Shown: piece after piece, positions 27,601 to 36,052 of the stretch
Layout: each line of letters opens with the position of its first letter
Numbering within the stretch: the stretch's first letter is position 1
From: Verrucomicrobiales bacterium
GTDB taxonomy: Bacteria > Verrucomicrobiota > Verrucomicrobiia > Verrucomicrobiales > SLCJ01
Reading direction: 5' to 3'
DNA: 54,071 nt
Assembly (NCBI GenBank): GCA_024636835.1
Contig: JAGXGH010000123.1
Coordinates: 1-54,071 of the forward strand
Notes under the pieces: model-generated
Told to the model about the DNA's origin: nothing
What the model saw: the letters and a program-made list of their open reading frames with translations, nothing else
Database searches by the model: none
Position numbers and translations under genes: made by a program

Positions 27601-28072
27601 TAATCATCAATGCCCTAGATCCCGGAGCCCACTTACCCGTCGCTGGGCACTTGGCCATAAGAGTGCCGTCCGAGCTCGTCTGAAACGCCAGCGAAGCCGT
27701 GAAATCCTCGCCAAACGAGACACCCGCATCCGGGAATGTCCTGACAGTTTCCTCGATCAAGCGCTCGACTTTGGACTGTCCACCAACCTGCTTACCATCC
27801 CTCCAGAGACGCATCACCGCACCGCCGACCGGTGGATGCTCGATCGCGATGTCATGCATCTTACCCGCTTGAAACTTGATGCTCTGCTCATCGCCGAATT
27901 GAACCGATCCCGCAGAGACCTCGGACAATTCCAGATGCAGGCGGAAGTCGTGATATGCGCAGGGCTCGGCAATCGATTGAGCACCCTTAGGCATCGGCAC
28001 TGCCATCACCGACACGGCCACGAGCAACATTAGCCCCAGTGCCTTATCTAAAGTGCTCGCCTTGTACATCAT
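24680..28072 (-). CDS. Secreted multidomain cytochrome c/beta-propeller protein (DUF6797-like)
   Basis: A 1130-residue secreted protein. It has a signal peptide (ALGLMLLVAVSVMA) and a LamG/concanavalin-like domain at about residues 50-260 (LASLAFQTSSDGTL, HVKLWLDGVMVAERKSF, QVWQRALPDDEIHLLF). A cytochrome c domain has CVMCH near residue 330 and MTAMPQL as a likely axial Met region. A central block fits DUF6797 (YYLSMDFGSTMMWTYQVDKSNIV). A six-bladed-propeller-like region follows (GGFDFTPDGKAAIVASWTGDVWRV, QPLGVKFRGDDLFITCRDQLVRLRDLNDDGEIDF), then a C-terminal Ig-like domain. Such proteins are abundant in Planctomycetes and Verrucomicrobiota and probably take part in redox or polysaccharide degradation. 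The substrate is unknown. DUF6797 is assigned from memory of the family. Confidence 0.78.
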   Translation of the reverse strand: MMYKASTLDKALGLMLLVAVSVMAVPMPKGAQSIAEPCAYHDFRLHLELSEVSAGSVQFGDEQSIKFQAGKMHDIAIEHPPVGGAVMRLWRDGKQVGGQSKVERLIEETVRTFPDAGVSFGEDFTASLAFQTSSDGTLMAKCPATGKWAPGSRALMIKQGTLVYEIGWLGKMTGGGNVSDGLPHVAVLVSREGHVKLWLDGVMVAERKSFSKPDEDKHVLKVAAAAEDFGGVLSEGQVSKLQVWQRALPDDEIHLLFQGYGRSANTPDFANQLSEVAWRPLVHLENAGAKVVNAWVQPLERSDHGLLVSQWNGRTLKKGGQIYQSLCVMCHGTKELPGSLPTARKFSVEAFKNGADPHSIVETLTHGYQAMTAMPQLTTMQKYAVAHYIREEFLREDNPSQYTQITAEYLAGLPKGLALAKREVEHRAPPYYLSMDFGSTMMWTYQVDKSNIVQKGIAIRLDEGPGGVSKGRAWMVYDHDTMQFATATTGDFINWRSIAFDRSHGTHLSLTGDRHFVNPIGPGWASPNGSWEDDRLLGKDGKHYGPLPKEWAEYVGMYQYGDKAIIEIKVHGVRVLESPSWIELDGKAVFVRTINVGTADDALKLRVAPDSVNVALVGEGVLKKSEGFWVATLGGGAVVQVLISRDTVLDVDVLAKAMDVPLELESLTHGGPRQWKDEIVTRSMAGSDAVPFAVDVFPLPMVNPWNSLVRPGGFDFTPDGKAAIVASWTGDVWRVDGIAEPAPADLRWRRIATGLFQPLGVKFRGDDLFITCRDQLVRLRDLNDDGEIDFLECFNNDHQVTEHFHEFAMGLQTDDAGNFYYAKSARHALPGLVPQHGTLLKISADGSKTEILASGLRAANGVCLNEDGSFFITDQEGNWTPKNRINRIDDHGFYGNMLGYTDVTDPSDDAMEQPMVWIDNIKDRSPAELVWVPKDAWGNLAGSLLNLSYGMGRAYIVPHEKVGDVWQGAVYDLPMPAFPTGIMRGRFHDDGALYTCGMTSWASNASDPGGFYRIRRTAQPANIPLAVHVRSGTMDVTFSDPLDSQSVNKDAFVMKTWSLKRSQQYGSNHYNEKVLEITGANLSEDGRIVSIQIPSLAPTQCYELNIVVQGENGIPITNSMHGTIHDLSGK

Positions 28073-28102
28073 CGCAACGCTACTGAACCCAACACCGGAC
28101 AT

Positions 28103-28301
28103 CAGTGTTGGTGGTCATCTGCATAATAATGACCACCCAAGGCCTCTCTATCAAGATTCCCTCAAAATGTGCCCAGCATGTCCACATCACAATACCAACC
28201 CTCGCCGGAATCGAAAAGTCTCTCAACGGTCGCACCGCGCGTGTGAATCGCTAAACCTCCCGTGACGTTGGCTTCCAGCCGACAAGTCGACCGCTTGAGG
28301 C
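28103..28301. repeat. Spacer with dispersed repeat (copy B)
   Basis: There is no gene here. Bases 28201-28290 are a degenerate direct copy of 24527-24620: ctcgccg.a.tcgaaaa at the start, then aatcgctaa, then ttggcttccagccgacaag. Both copies have the same orientation. They bracket the 3.4 kb cytochrome gene, and this copy also abuts the end of the STAND NTPase gene. Confidence 0.6.
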
Positions 28302-31300
28302 TTAGCGGTAAAGCGGAATTTCATACCGGTGCTCTTGAAGCATTTTTACACGACCATGTTCAAGCCCGTAGAGCCTCTGCGTCACACCCCAAATCTTAAC
28401 GATCGACTTGTGCTCTCGATAACTGTAGCAACTGCGTTCAGATAGAACTGCCCATACAGGAGACAACTTTGTCTTCTCAAGGCCTGATAAGAATGCCTCT
28501 GCCCTAACCAGCAAGGGAAGACTATGGCGTGCCTTGAAGTGGGACGTAGTCGGCGATATTGCGGCCAAATCCCCTTCAATATCAATATACTGATAGTCTT
28601 CCCCTCCCCAAGTTAATCCCATAACTTCACAGAGCCTTGGAGAAGGTATCCGAGCCGAGACTTCCGACCGTGAATCATAAGCAGAATATGCAGCAAGCTC
28701 GACAGATTGCTCGATCTCGCTTAGCCAACCTTCTCTTTCATACTCTCGACACTCAACTATCGAAGGAGCCCAAGGAAATTCTCCAATCCAGCCCTTATGC
28801 AGTTCAGGTAGATCACACCCATTACCATAAAATTTGGCATCACTTGTCTTATCAAGAAAACTTTCCAAGTTCTCTTTTGGGAGAAGCCAACAACGGATAT
28901 CCGTCCACATTTTAAGAGTCCCTTCCTTTGCCTCGTCTTGCCATACATCTAGCTCTTCCTTCCATGTCAAATGGCACGAAAGGTTCAACCAATTTCCAGC
29001 CAAGCCATTCACTATTGTCGGCTGAATGACGCCAGATTGGTCGAAAGGACTAGACTCAACCCATAACTTTCGCTCGTCCTTCCCATACCCACCGGCAAAT
29101 GGATCAGGGTATCCTGTCCAATCTTCTACGTTCGCTTCGGAGATACTCGTTGGATCTTCTTCTCCCCTGTAGTCATCGTAGTGATGAACGGGATCTTCAA
29201 GAGGTTGGGTCGGGTCAAAACCTCTCGCATATAACTGCCAAGCTCCTTCATAGGTTTGCTCTATATCGCCCCAATCCTTCTTCATACGATACCTGTCAGC
29301 AACTAGCCCAGTAAACTCCCTCAGACCAATCCACTGATATTTTTTACCAATCCTCTCAACTTTTGCATCTTCCTGATCAACCCTAAGACGTCCGGAACTC
29401 ATCAAGCTTTCTGCTTTTTGGAATAGCTCAGGCTTCCAACCAAGTTGTTTGATTCTCTGCAGGATAAACCGACGCCCAATAAGTCCACTAAAGGAACGAT
29501 CGTCGCGGTAGCTCTTAACAGCTGGCTGGCGCAAAGTTCTACGAGAAAAGTGAGACAGTTCAGCGTCCATCACATAGCGACCAAAGTCACCATAGAGACA
29601 CATGCCGGCCTCCTCCGGAACAAGCGAAGTGCAGATCCGGCTCCAGCCCCTCTGCTTATCTTTTTCTAGCTTTTCCACCTCCAACTCGGGCATAATCTTG
29701 GGCCACTTACTTCGAAACGGCGGCTTGCAACGGTTAACATCAATCTGCGAAGGCAAACACTCACGACTTTCTGCGCAAAAAATAATCGCTTGAGCAAAAT
29801 CACGTTGAACCACATTCGGAGGAGTTGAGTCAGGCTCGAACATCTCAAAATAGACGGTCAAAGCTATAGCGCCAAGGGTTTCGGAATCAATCCCACGCAA
29901 AGCGACACCACACGCAACACCATAAATCCGCTCTACGATGTAAGGGTCACTGCAATTCGCGAATTCCTTCAAGATCAGCGTAACGAACTTTGGCCGCTCC
30001 CTCAAAAGCTTGATCAGTGCCAAAGACGCACGCAGACGCAGAAGCCTGAAATTACTTCCCAATAGCCACGCTAAAAAGATCGAGGCCAGCCATACCTGCT
30101 CATCTGACCACGATTTCCCGGGCAACTTGAAAACACACTTCAGAAAGTTATCAACAGGGTTCGAGCCCTCATCAGCCGTCATGTTGCAGATAGGCAAAGT
30201 CCAACATCTCTCCAGATCCTGCAGAGATAACCCCATCAAGCCGTGATGTAGACGTAACACATTCAATGGATGATCAGGCACAAGGAACACCTTCATTCGT
30301 TCCCTGTAGTAGCGGTCAAACCCAAGACGCTCGAAGCTCGCTGCCAAGAGATCATTGTGAACCTCATCCAACTGGAAGCCTGCCCTCCAGACAAATGAAG
30401 CTAAAAAGTCCTCCAGTAATTCAGAGTAAATCATCTTCTCCTCAAAAAGTTGAATAAACTCAATCCCGAAACGCTCCGGCACAAGAACAGCGAACATTCT
30501 AAGCAGCCCTCTATTCTCACAGAAATCAGAGTAATCCTCTACCCACTTCTCAGGCAGTCCCTTTTCGCTCCATCCGCTTCTTAGAGCTTTGAGATCGCCA
30601 AACTCATCTAGAATTCTTGAACAGATAAAAAAGTCACTAAACCGCTCATAGGCGAACCTCACACATATCTGAGGCTCATCAGAACCTTCCTCGTAGCCGA
30701 CTGTTTCAACAACAATTCCGTTCGCTCTTAAATGCCGATACAGAGATCGAGACTCGCCCCCTCCGCCAAACATCTCATCGATCAAGGGGCGGTAGCTGTC
30801 CAATGGATAGGCTGCTCCTTGTAGCTCACAGATCTTCTCCGCAAGCAATTCCACAGCCTTTTTCGTTACATACTCAGGACAATCGATTCTCTCTAAAATT
30901 GTTTCCTGACACAACTTAAGACGCCGCGAAAGAACTCGATCTAGTCCAATTATACCGGCGGGAAGCTTCTCGCCTTGAAAAGTCTCACAGAAGGTCTTCA
31001 AAAACAGAGGGTTTCTAAATTCCTCCAGAATTTGAGGAAAGTGATCCCATCTAACCCCATAGGATTCGAAGTAGGTCAACACCGCATCGAAAAGTTCAAC
31101 ATTGAAGCCAAAATGCTCAACTTCAGCCCATTCACTCGCTGAGCTTTCCACAATCTGAGAAGGTAAAACCAAGCTCATAAAGTCCGTCCGACAGCTAACA
31201 ATTAGACGGATGTTGGGGTAATTCTCCAGACGCTGCTGCAATACAAATAACTGCTGTTTCCACAAGTCTCTTCCCCGACTTTCGTTTACAGCATCAATCG

Positions 31301-32558
31301 CGATCACAGCCGGCTTTCCTGCTAGCCTTGCCTGCATGTCTAAACAGCTGAGAAAAGCCTCAAATCCATGCTCCCACCCAAGGAATTTGACGATTTTCTC
31401 CGTGAGAATATCCCCATCTTTGAATACCTCACCTAGGAGGAGTATTACAGGCTGATCAACATTTAAGGCTATTTCGAAGCTGTGCGCAATGAGGTGAGAT
31501 TTGCCTGAACCTGCTTCACCGAAGACAAGAAGCTTTGATCCACGATAGAGCTCAAAGCGTTGTAGAAATTCACTAAACGAATCCAATTCCTTAGAAATTC
31601 GGGAAACTTTATGAAGCTCGTATGAATACGCTCGGTCTTGGTAAGAATAGCTTTTCTCTCTATCTTTTGCCTTCTTAGCGGATGCATCTTCCTCTTCCCT
31701 CAACGACAAAAGTTGCTTCCGGCATTGCATGATCGCTGTTCTGAGATCACTAACCGCCTCTAGCACGTTTGATGAATTCAAATCGAACTCGACTCCTACT
31801 ATCCTAAAAAACTCAGCCTCTCGTAACTCAAGTTCAGCCCTAAGCTTAGGGGTGATTTTACTGATAAATATTCCTCTCGATTCCCGCAGCGTCTCAGCAA
31901 GTGCTCGATTCAGTTTGAGGAAGTGGCGTATAAAATCATCGGTCTGTAGAAACGCCCCCATCTTCTGCTCAGACTCAGTGCGAACATTGCTCTCTGGCGT
32001 ATACCGCGAATCAAGTAACCTCTCCGATATTTCGAACTTAGTTTTCAGCCAATCCAAAGAAAAGGTTTCACAACCGAACCAATACGCGACAGCACCACGA
32101 GATCGCTCCTCACTCAGGGCGAGAACAATCTCCGTTTCACCCATCCAGACAAATTGAAGTTCATGCTCGTAGCCACACTCTTGAGCATAAATATTCCACT
32201 TTCTCACATAGTTGTCCCAGGTTGCCGTCTTTTTGGAACGATTAAATGGGCAGTAAATATGGTATTCGGTTAGATCGGGAGAATGGCCAGAAATTGCAGT
32301 TCTCACTGACTTGTTGATTTGGGTCCACTGGCTCTGCCCCAATTTCTCGGGAAACTTAGCCTGCATCCCAATCTTTTTACCGCCGTCAAAAACCGCGAAA
32401 TCTTCCACACCGCCGTCACCTCCCTTATCGTCCACGCGATAAAACGTCTTTGCCCCCTTTTGGGAATCTCTAAACAGCTGCACGGAAATCTCTTCAAACC
32501 CTTTGTTACGAGAAGTCTTGTAAGGCCTGATTCTGGAAAGATCTATATCGGGTTGCAT
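28302..32558 (-). CDS. PDDEXK nuclease-STAND NTPase fusion, Avs-like anti-phage candidate
   Basis: A single 1418-residue gene. Residues 15-130 look like a PDDEXK/Mrr-type nuclease: NKGFEEISVQLF, GGDGGVEDFAVFDGGKKIGMQAKF, with acidic residues E52/D53 and the Q66-x-K68 half of the active site. A helical linker follows (residues 200-330). The NTPase has Walker A GEAGSGKSH (347-355), Walker B VIAIDAVNE (418-426) and sensor-like RLIVSCRTDF (451-460). This combination is typical of STAND ATPases and close to Avs-type ATPases. About 900 residues follow, with helical parts and a Trp-rich C-terminal half of unknown fold. GC is lower than its neighbours (27 of 60 at 29281-29340 against 36 of 60 at 26041-26100), which suggests transfer. 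By analogy, it would oligomerise on sensing a phage protein and cut DNA. The C-terminal sensor and specificity are not recognised. Confidence 0.75.
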   Translation of the reverse strand: MQPDIDLSRIRPYKTSRNKGFEEISVQLFRDSQKGAKTFYRVDDKGGDGGVEDFAVFDGGKKIGMQAKFPEKLGQSQWTQINKSVRTAISGHSPDLTEYHIYCPFNRSKKTATWDNYVRKWNIYAQECGYEHELQFVWMGETEIVLALSEERSRGAVAYWFGCETFSLDWLKTKFEISERLLDSRYTPESNVRTESEQKMGAFLQTDDFIRHFLKLNRALAETLRESRGIFISKITPKLRAELELREAEFFRIVGVEFDLNSSNVLEAVSDLRTAIMQCRKQLLSLREEEDASAKKAKDREKSYSYQDRAYSYELHKVSRISKELDSFSEFLQRFELYRGSKLLVFGEAGSGKSHLIAHSFEIALNVDQPVILLLGEVFKDGDILTEKIVKFLGWEHGFEAFLSCLDMQARLAGKPAVIAIDAVNESRGRDLWKQQLFVLQQRLENYPNIRLIVSCRTDFMSLVLPSQIVESSASEWAEVEHFGFNVELFDAVLTYFESYGVRWDHFPQILEEFRNPLFLKTFCETFQGEKLPAGIIGLDRVLSRRLKLCQETILERIDCPEYVTKKAVELLAEKICELQGAAYPLDSYRPLIDEMFGGGGESRSLYRHLRANGIVVETVGYEEGSDEPQICVRFAYERFSDFFICSRILDEFGDLKALRSGWSEKGLPEKWVEDYSDFCENRGLLRMFAVLVPERFGIEFIQLFEEKMIYSELLEDFLASFVWRAGFQLDEVHNDLLAASFERLGFDRYYRERMKVFLVPDHPLNVLRLHHGLMGLSLQDLERCWTLPICNMTADEGSNPVDNFLKCVFKLPGKSWSDEQVWLASIFLAWLLGSNFRLLRLRASLALIKLLRERPKFVTLILKEFANCSDPYIVERIYGVACGVALRGIDSETLGAIALTVYFEMFEPDSTPPNVVQRDFAQAIIFCAESRECLPSQIDVNRCKPPFRSKWPKIMPELEVEKLEKDKQRGWSRICTSLVPEEAGMCLYGDFGRYVMDAELSHFSRRTLRQPAVKSYRDDRSFSGLIGRRFILQRIKQLGWKPELFQKAESLMSSGRLRVDQEDAKVERIGKKYQWIGLREFTGLVADRYRMKKDWGDIEQTYEGAWQLYARGFDPTQPLEDPVHHYDDYRGEEDPTSISEANVEDWTGYPDPFAGGYGKDERKLWVESSPFDQSGVIQPTIVNGLAGNWLNLSCHLTWKEELDVWQDEAKEGTLKMWTDIRCWLLPKENLESFLDKTSDAKFYGNGCDLPELHKGWIGEFPWAPSIVECREYEREGWLSEIEQSVELAAYSAYDSRSEVSARIPSPRLCEVMGLTWGGEDYQYIDIEGDLAAISPTTSHFKARHSLPLLVRAEAFLSGLEKTKLSPVWAVLSERSCYSYREHKSIVKIWGVTQRLYGLEHGRVKMLQEHRYEIPLYR

Positions 32559-32710
32559 TCACCGAGAATACCGCCTCGATTTTATCTTACAATCATTCTC
32601 GACTCGATACATGATCAGTCATTCTACCTGACTTAATCAAGCAGTTTCTCAATCTAGCATTCAAGGACTCTTAGTCGCTACACTTGTCAGCCATCTCAAT
32701 AACCTCGCCT

Positions 32711-33358
32711 TCAAACCCGCTCCACCACATCCTCCGCACGGTAGCGGATTTTCGGCAGTGCGGCGTAGCGATCTTCGGATGCGCGGTATCCCATGGGGCA
32801 CATGACGGCTGTTGTCAGCCCGCGCTCGGGGAGACCGAGTTCGCGGTCGACTTCAGCGGGGACAAACCCTTCCATTGGACAGGCATCGACTTTTAGCATC
32901 GCGGCAGCGGTCATCAGATTTCCTAGCGCGATGTAGCACTGGCGCACCGCCCAGTCACCCAAACGATCAGGCATTGCGTCGATCAAAGTGGACACCATCA
33001 TATTGCGGAAACCGGCGAGAGAATCGGCGTCTACACCTCGCACATCAGCGGTGCGCGCAATAAAACGGTCGATATCTTCTTCTCCGAAATGGGTCGGCCT
33101 GGCGATCACCACCAGATGCGAACAATCCACGACTTGGCGCTGGTTCCACGCATGTGGGAGAATTTTTCCACGAACCTTTATATCGGTAACGACAATGAAC
33201 TTCCAAGGCTGAAGCCCGTAAGACGAGGGCGTCAGCACCAGGGCTTTTTCAATATCGTCCCAGATCGCATCGGGGATTCGGCGCTCGCTGTCGAATTGCT
33301 TGGTGGCGTATCGCCAGCGCATTGCGTCGACGAGAGTGTTGGAAGAAATTGGTTCCAT
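32711..33358 (-). CDS. Nitroreductase family NAD(P)H oxidoreductase (NfnB-like)
   Basis: A 215-residue FMN flavoprotein. Motifs are MRWRYATKQFDSERRIPDAIWDDIEKALVLTPSSYGLQPWKFIVVTD (FMN binding, with the S-x-G-x-Q-PW signature), WAVRQCYIALGNLMTAAAMLKVDACPMEGF and AVMCPMGYRASED. These match the NfnB/YdgI group, which reduces nitroaromatics, quinones or flavins. The natural substrate is unknown. It is monocistronic, 100 bases or more from its neighbours, and divergent from the TPR protein gene. It lies just beyond the STAND gene. Confidence 0.92.
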   Translation of the reverse strand: MEPISSNTLVDAMRWRYATKQFDSERRIPDAIWDDIEKALVLTPSSYGLQPWKFIVVTDIKVRGKILPHAWNQRQVVDCSHLVVIARPTHFGEEDIDRFIARTADVRGVDADSLAGFRNMMVSTLIDAMPDRLGDWAVRQCYIALGNLMTAAAMLKVDACPMEGFVPAEVDRELGLPERGLTTAVMCPMGYRASEDRYAALPKIRYRAEDVVERV

Positions 33359-33469
33359 CTTCGTATTCTTAGGGCAAAGTTGATGTTATGGTGCATTCAG
33401 TGCTAAGGAAATCCCAATCGGCACCGCTTTAACGAGAGATGCCGCTTTTTGCATCAATCCGCAAGAACT

Positions 33470-35950
33470 ATGGATACAGATTTGCCAACTTCCCGCCACA
33501 CCGTCCGATCATCACTTTTCGGCTGCGCGGCTATTTCCGCTCTCGCACTGCTCTCGGGACTTCCCTTGAGCGCGCAAGAAATCCGACGTCCACGCAGCGT
33601 CGATGAAGAACCGTCTGAAGTGCGCCCAGCCCGCGAGGTGCTGCCTAACGACGCTGACAACGATGTTGCAGAGGGCGGTGATGGCATCCTTCAAGCCGAT
33701 CCGAAAAGTGATCTACTGAAGTTCGCCAACATGCATTTTGCGGCGGGTGACTTCCAACTCGCTCTTGAAAAGTATTCCGAATACCTCGCCCTCAATCCTG
33801 ATGGTCCGGAGGCACGCGAAGCGCTCTACAACAGCGCGGAAGCTCTGCGCAAGCTCCAGCTAATCGACCTGGCATCCGAACGTTACATGCAGTTGGTCAC
33901 CCGCTTCAAAGCTGGCGATTACGTTGCGGAAAGCGCCTACAAGGCGGGAGCTATCGCCTACAACCAACGAAACTACGAATTCGCTCTACCGCGCTTCAAG
34001 GCAGCCGAGATTGCACTCGTAAAACGCGAAGATCTTCGCGAACTACTCCTCGACACCCGCTACCGCATTGCCCGTAGTTTACAGAATGTTGGACGTGGGG
34101 GTGAGGCGATCGCCTTCCTTAAAGTCGTTGCCGAAGCACCTGACCCGAACCCATTCCGCGAGCGCGTAACACTCGCACTGGCTCGCCAAACCCTCGAAGC
34201 CAATGACCCCGCGAAGGCACTGGAGTATTTTAACACTCTGATCAACACATCAAAAGATCCAGCCCTCAAAGCAGAGGCTGCCACCCGGGCGGCATTGATC
34301 GAATCCGATCTCGGCAACTCGGAAAAAGCCGATGCGCTGTTCACCACCGTGCTCGACCTCGAAGGTGCTGAAGAATGGAAATCCATCGCACAATTTGGTC
34401 TCATCCGATCGCGATATGCGGCGAAGGATTGGGACGGCGTCGTCAAAGCTTATCAGAAAGGCGTATTCAAACTTTCCGACGACGTGCGTGCGCAAATGTT
34501 CCTGATGGTCGGTAACGCCTTCCAAAAACTTGGAAATGGCGATCAGGCGATCAAAGTCTATGGCATTCTCGAAAATTTCTTCAAAGACCGCGAGGAAGGC
34601 AAAGAAGCCGCCTACCGCAAATTGCTCGTTTACTACGAAGCCGATCGCGAAGAACTCATCGCCGTGGCCGATTCGTTCATCGAGCAACTTCGACTGACCG
34701 ACCCGGCATCCAAGTTCATCGATCGCGCACTCTTGCTGAAAGCCGAGCACTACTTCGCTGCTAAGGAATACACCAAGGCAGTCGCCGAATACGATCAAAT
34801 CCGCGCTACCAACATCTCCGACACCTACCGCTCGGCATTCCACTACCAACGCGCGTGGGCACTAGCCAACCTCGCTCAATTCCAAGCGGCAGCGGCAGCG
34901 TTTTCACAGTTCCTCACCGCAGCCCCGGAAGATGATTCACGCATCCCCACCGCACTCGCAAAACGAGGCGATTGCTATAAGCAATCCGGCGCGAACGAAC
35001 AAGCCATCGCCGACTTCACCACCGTATTCACCAAATTCCCTGAAAGCGCAGAAGCGGAGTTCTCCTATCAAAACGCGGGACTCCTTCACCAGGTAGAAGG
35101 CAACACTCCTGCCATGGTGGAAACCTTTGAAGCAATGCTAATAGCTTTCCCCGAAACGGAAGCCGCACCAGAAGCCTACTATTGGATCGGACGTGGGTAC
35201 TACCAACTCAAGGACTACACCAAAGCCGTCGAGCCATTACGTAAGGCTCGTGAACTCGACCCCGATCGTTACGAAGAAATCGCCGGTAGTCGTATCGTCC
35301 TCAGTTTCTTCGCGCTCAAGGATGTCGACGAACTGCAAAAGGAAGCAACGACCTACATCAAAGGTAAAGAACGCGTCAACCTGCCCCAACAAGTTCTCGC
35401 CTGGCTGGCGATTAAACTCTATGACCGTGGCGAAGTCGCCGAAGCCGAGAAATTTCTCCGCGTCACCAGCACACCGGACGAACCCGCTTCTACCCGTCCA
35501 CTGATCTGGAAATACCTCGGCAAGTGCCGCATTGAACTCAAGCAATACGACAGCGCGGTGAAAGCGATCGACCACTACCTCGTGTCGACCGATCAGCCTG
35601 CCGCAAAGGCGAGTGCGCTCCGCGATAAGGCCTACGCTCTTTACAAACTTGAACAATACGACAGCGCGATGACCAACGCCGAAGAAGCACAAGCGCTGAT
35701 TAAACAAGGCCGCATCAACGCCGAACTGTGGATTCTTCGTGGAGACATTTCACGTGCGCGCGGCAAGCTCGACGAGGCCTTGCAGTTCTACACCATCCCG
35801 AGCCAGGCCTTCGTCGACCCGGAGATCACGCCGCTCGCCCTTTTCCGCACGGCTCAGATGCTGCAGCGCCTTGGCAAACGCGACGACGCGATCAAGTTCA
35901 CCAACGAGCTTCGTCAGAAGTATCCGGAATGGCGCCCGCCGTCTGAATAA
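33470..35950 (+). CDS. Secreted tetratricopeptide-repeat protein
   Basis: An 826-residue protein with a signal-peptide-like N-terminus (CAAISALALLSGLPLSA) and then many TPR units from residue about 70 to the end. Clear examples are MHFAAGDFQLALEKYSEYLALNPDGPEAR, LLKAEHYFAAKEYTKAVAEYDQI, YWIGRGYYQLKDYTKAVEPLRKARELDPDRYEEI and DKAYALYKLEQYDSAMTNAEEA. It resembles YbgF/BamD-like secretion or outer-membrane assembly proteins in general shape but has no enzyme motif. ATG 33470 is preferred over an upstream TTG. The partners cannot be read from the sequence. Confidence 0.82.
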   Translation: MDTDLPTSRHTVRSSLFGCAAISALALLSGLPLSAQEIRRPRSVDEEPSEVRPAREVLPNDADNDVAEGGDGILQADPKSDLLKFANMHFAAGDFQLALEKYSEYLALNPDGPEAREALYNSAEALRKLQLIDLASERYMQLVTRFKAGDYVAESAYKAGAIAYNQRNYEFALPRFKAAEIALVKREDLRELLLDTRYRIARSLQNVGRGGEAIAFLKVVAEAPDPNPFRERVTLALARQTLEANDPAKALEYFNTLINTSKDPALKAEAATRAALIESDLGNSEKADALFTTVLDLEGAEEWKSIAQFGLIRSRYAAKDWDGVVKAYQKGVFKLSDDVRAQMFLMVGNAFQKLGNGDQAIKVYGILENFFKDREEGKEAAYRKLLVYYEADREELIAVADSFIEQLRLTDPASKFIDRALLLKAEHYFAAKEYTKAVAEYDQIRATNISDTYRSAFHYQRAWALANLAQFQAAAAAFSQFLTAAPEDDSRIPTALAKRGDCYKQSGANEQAIADFTTVFTKFPESAEAEFSYQNAGLLHQVEGNTPAMVETFEAMLIAFPETEAAPEAYYWIGRGYYQLKDYTKAVEPLRKARELDPDRYEEIAGSRIVLSFFALKDVDELQKEATTYIKGKERVNLPQQVLAWLAIKLYDRGEVAEAEKFLRVTSTPDEPASTRPLIWKYLGKCRIELKQYDSAVKAIDHYLVSTDQPAAKASALRDKAYALYKLEQYDSAMTNAEEAQALIKQGRINAELWILRGDISRARGKLDEALQFYTIPSQAFVDPEITPLALFRTAQMLQRLGKRDDAIKFTNELRQKYPEWRPPSE

Positions 35951-36052
35951 ACGGACAACTGCCAGGCCATTGATTCATTGTGTCCGCATCTCTGCTTGCG
36001 GTGGCTTCGTTGCGTGCGTTAAAAGAAACACGTAATCACACGCACGATACTT

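Noticed and set aside
28302..32558. A prophage or transposon carrying the STAND gene
   Set aside because: No integrase, transposase, terminal repeat or tRNA was found nearby; only degenerate dispersed repeats are present.
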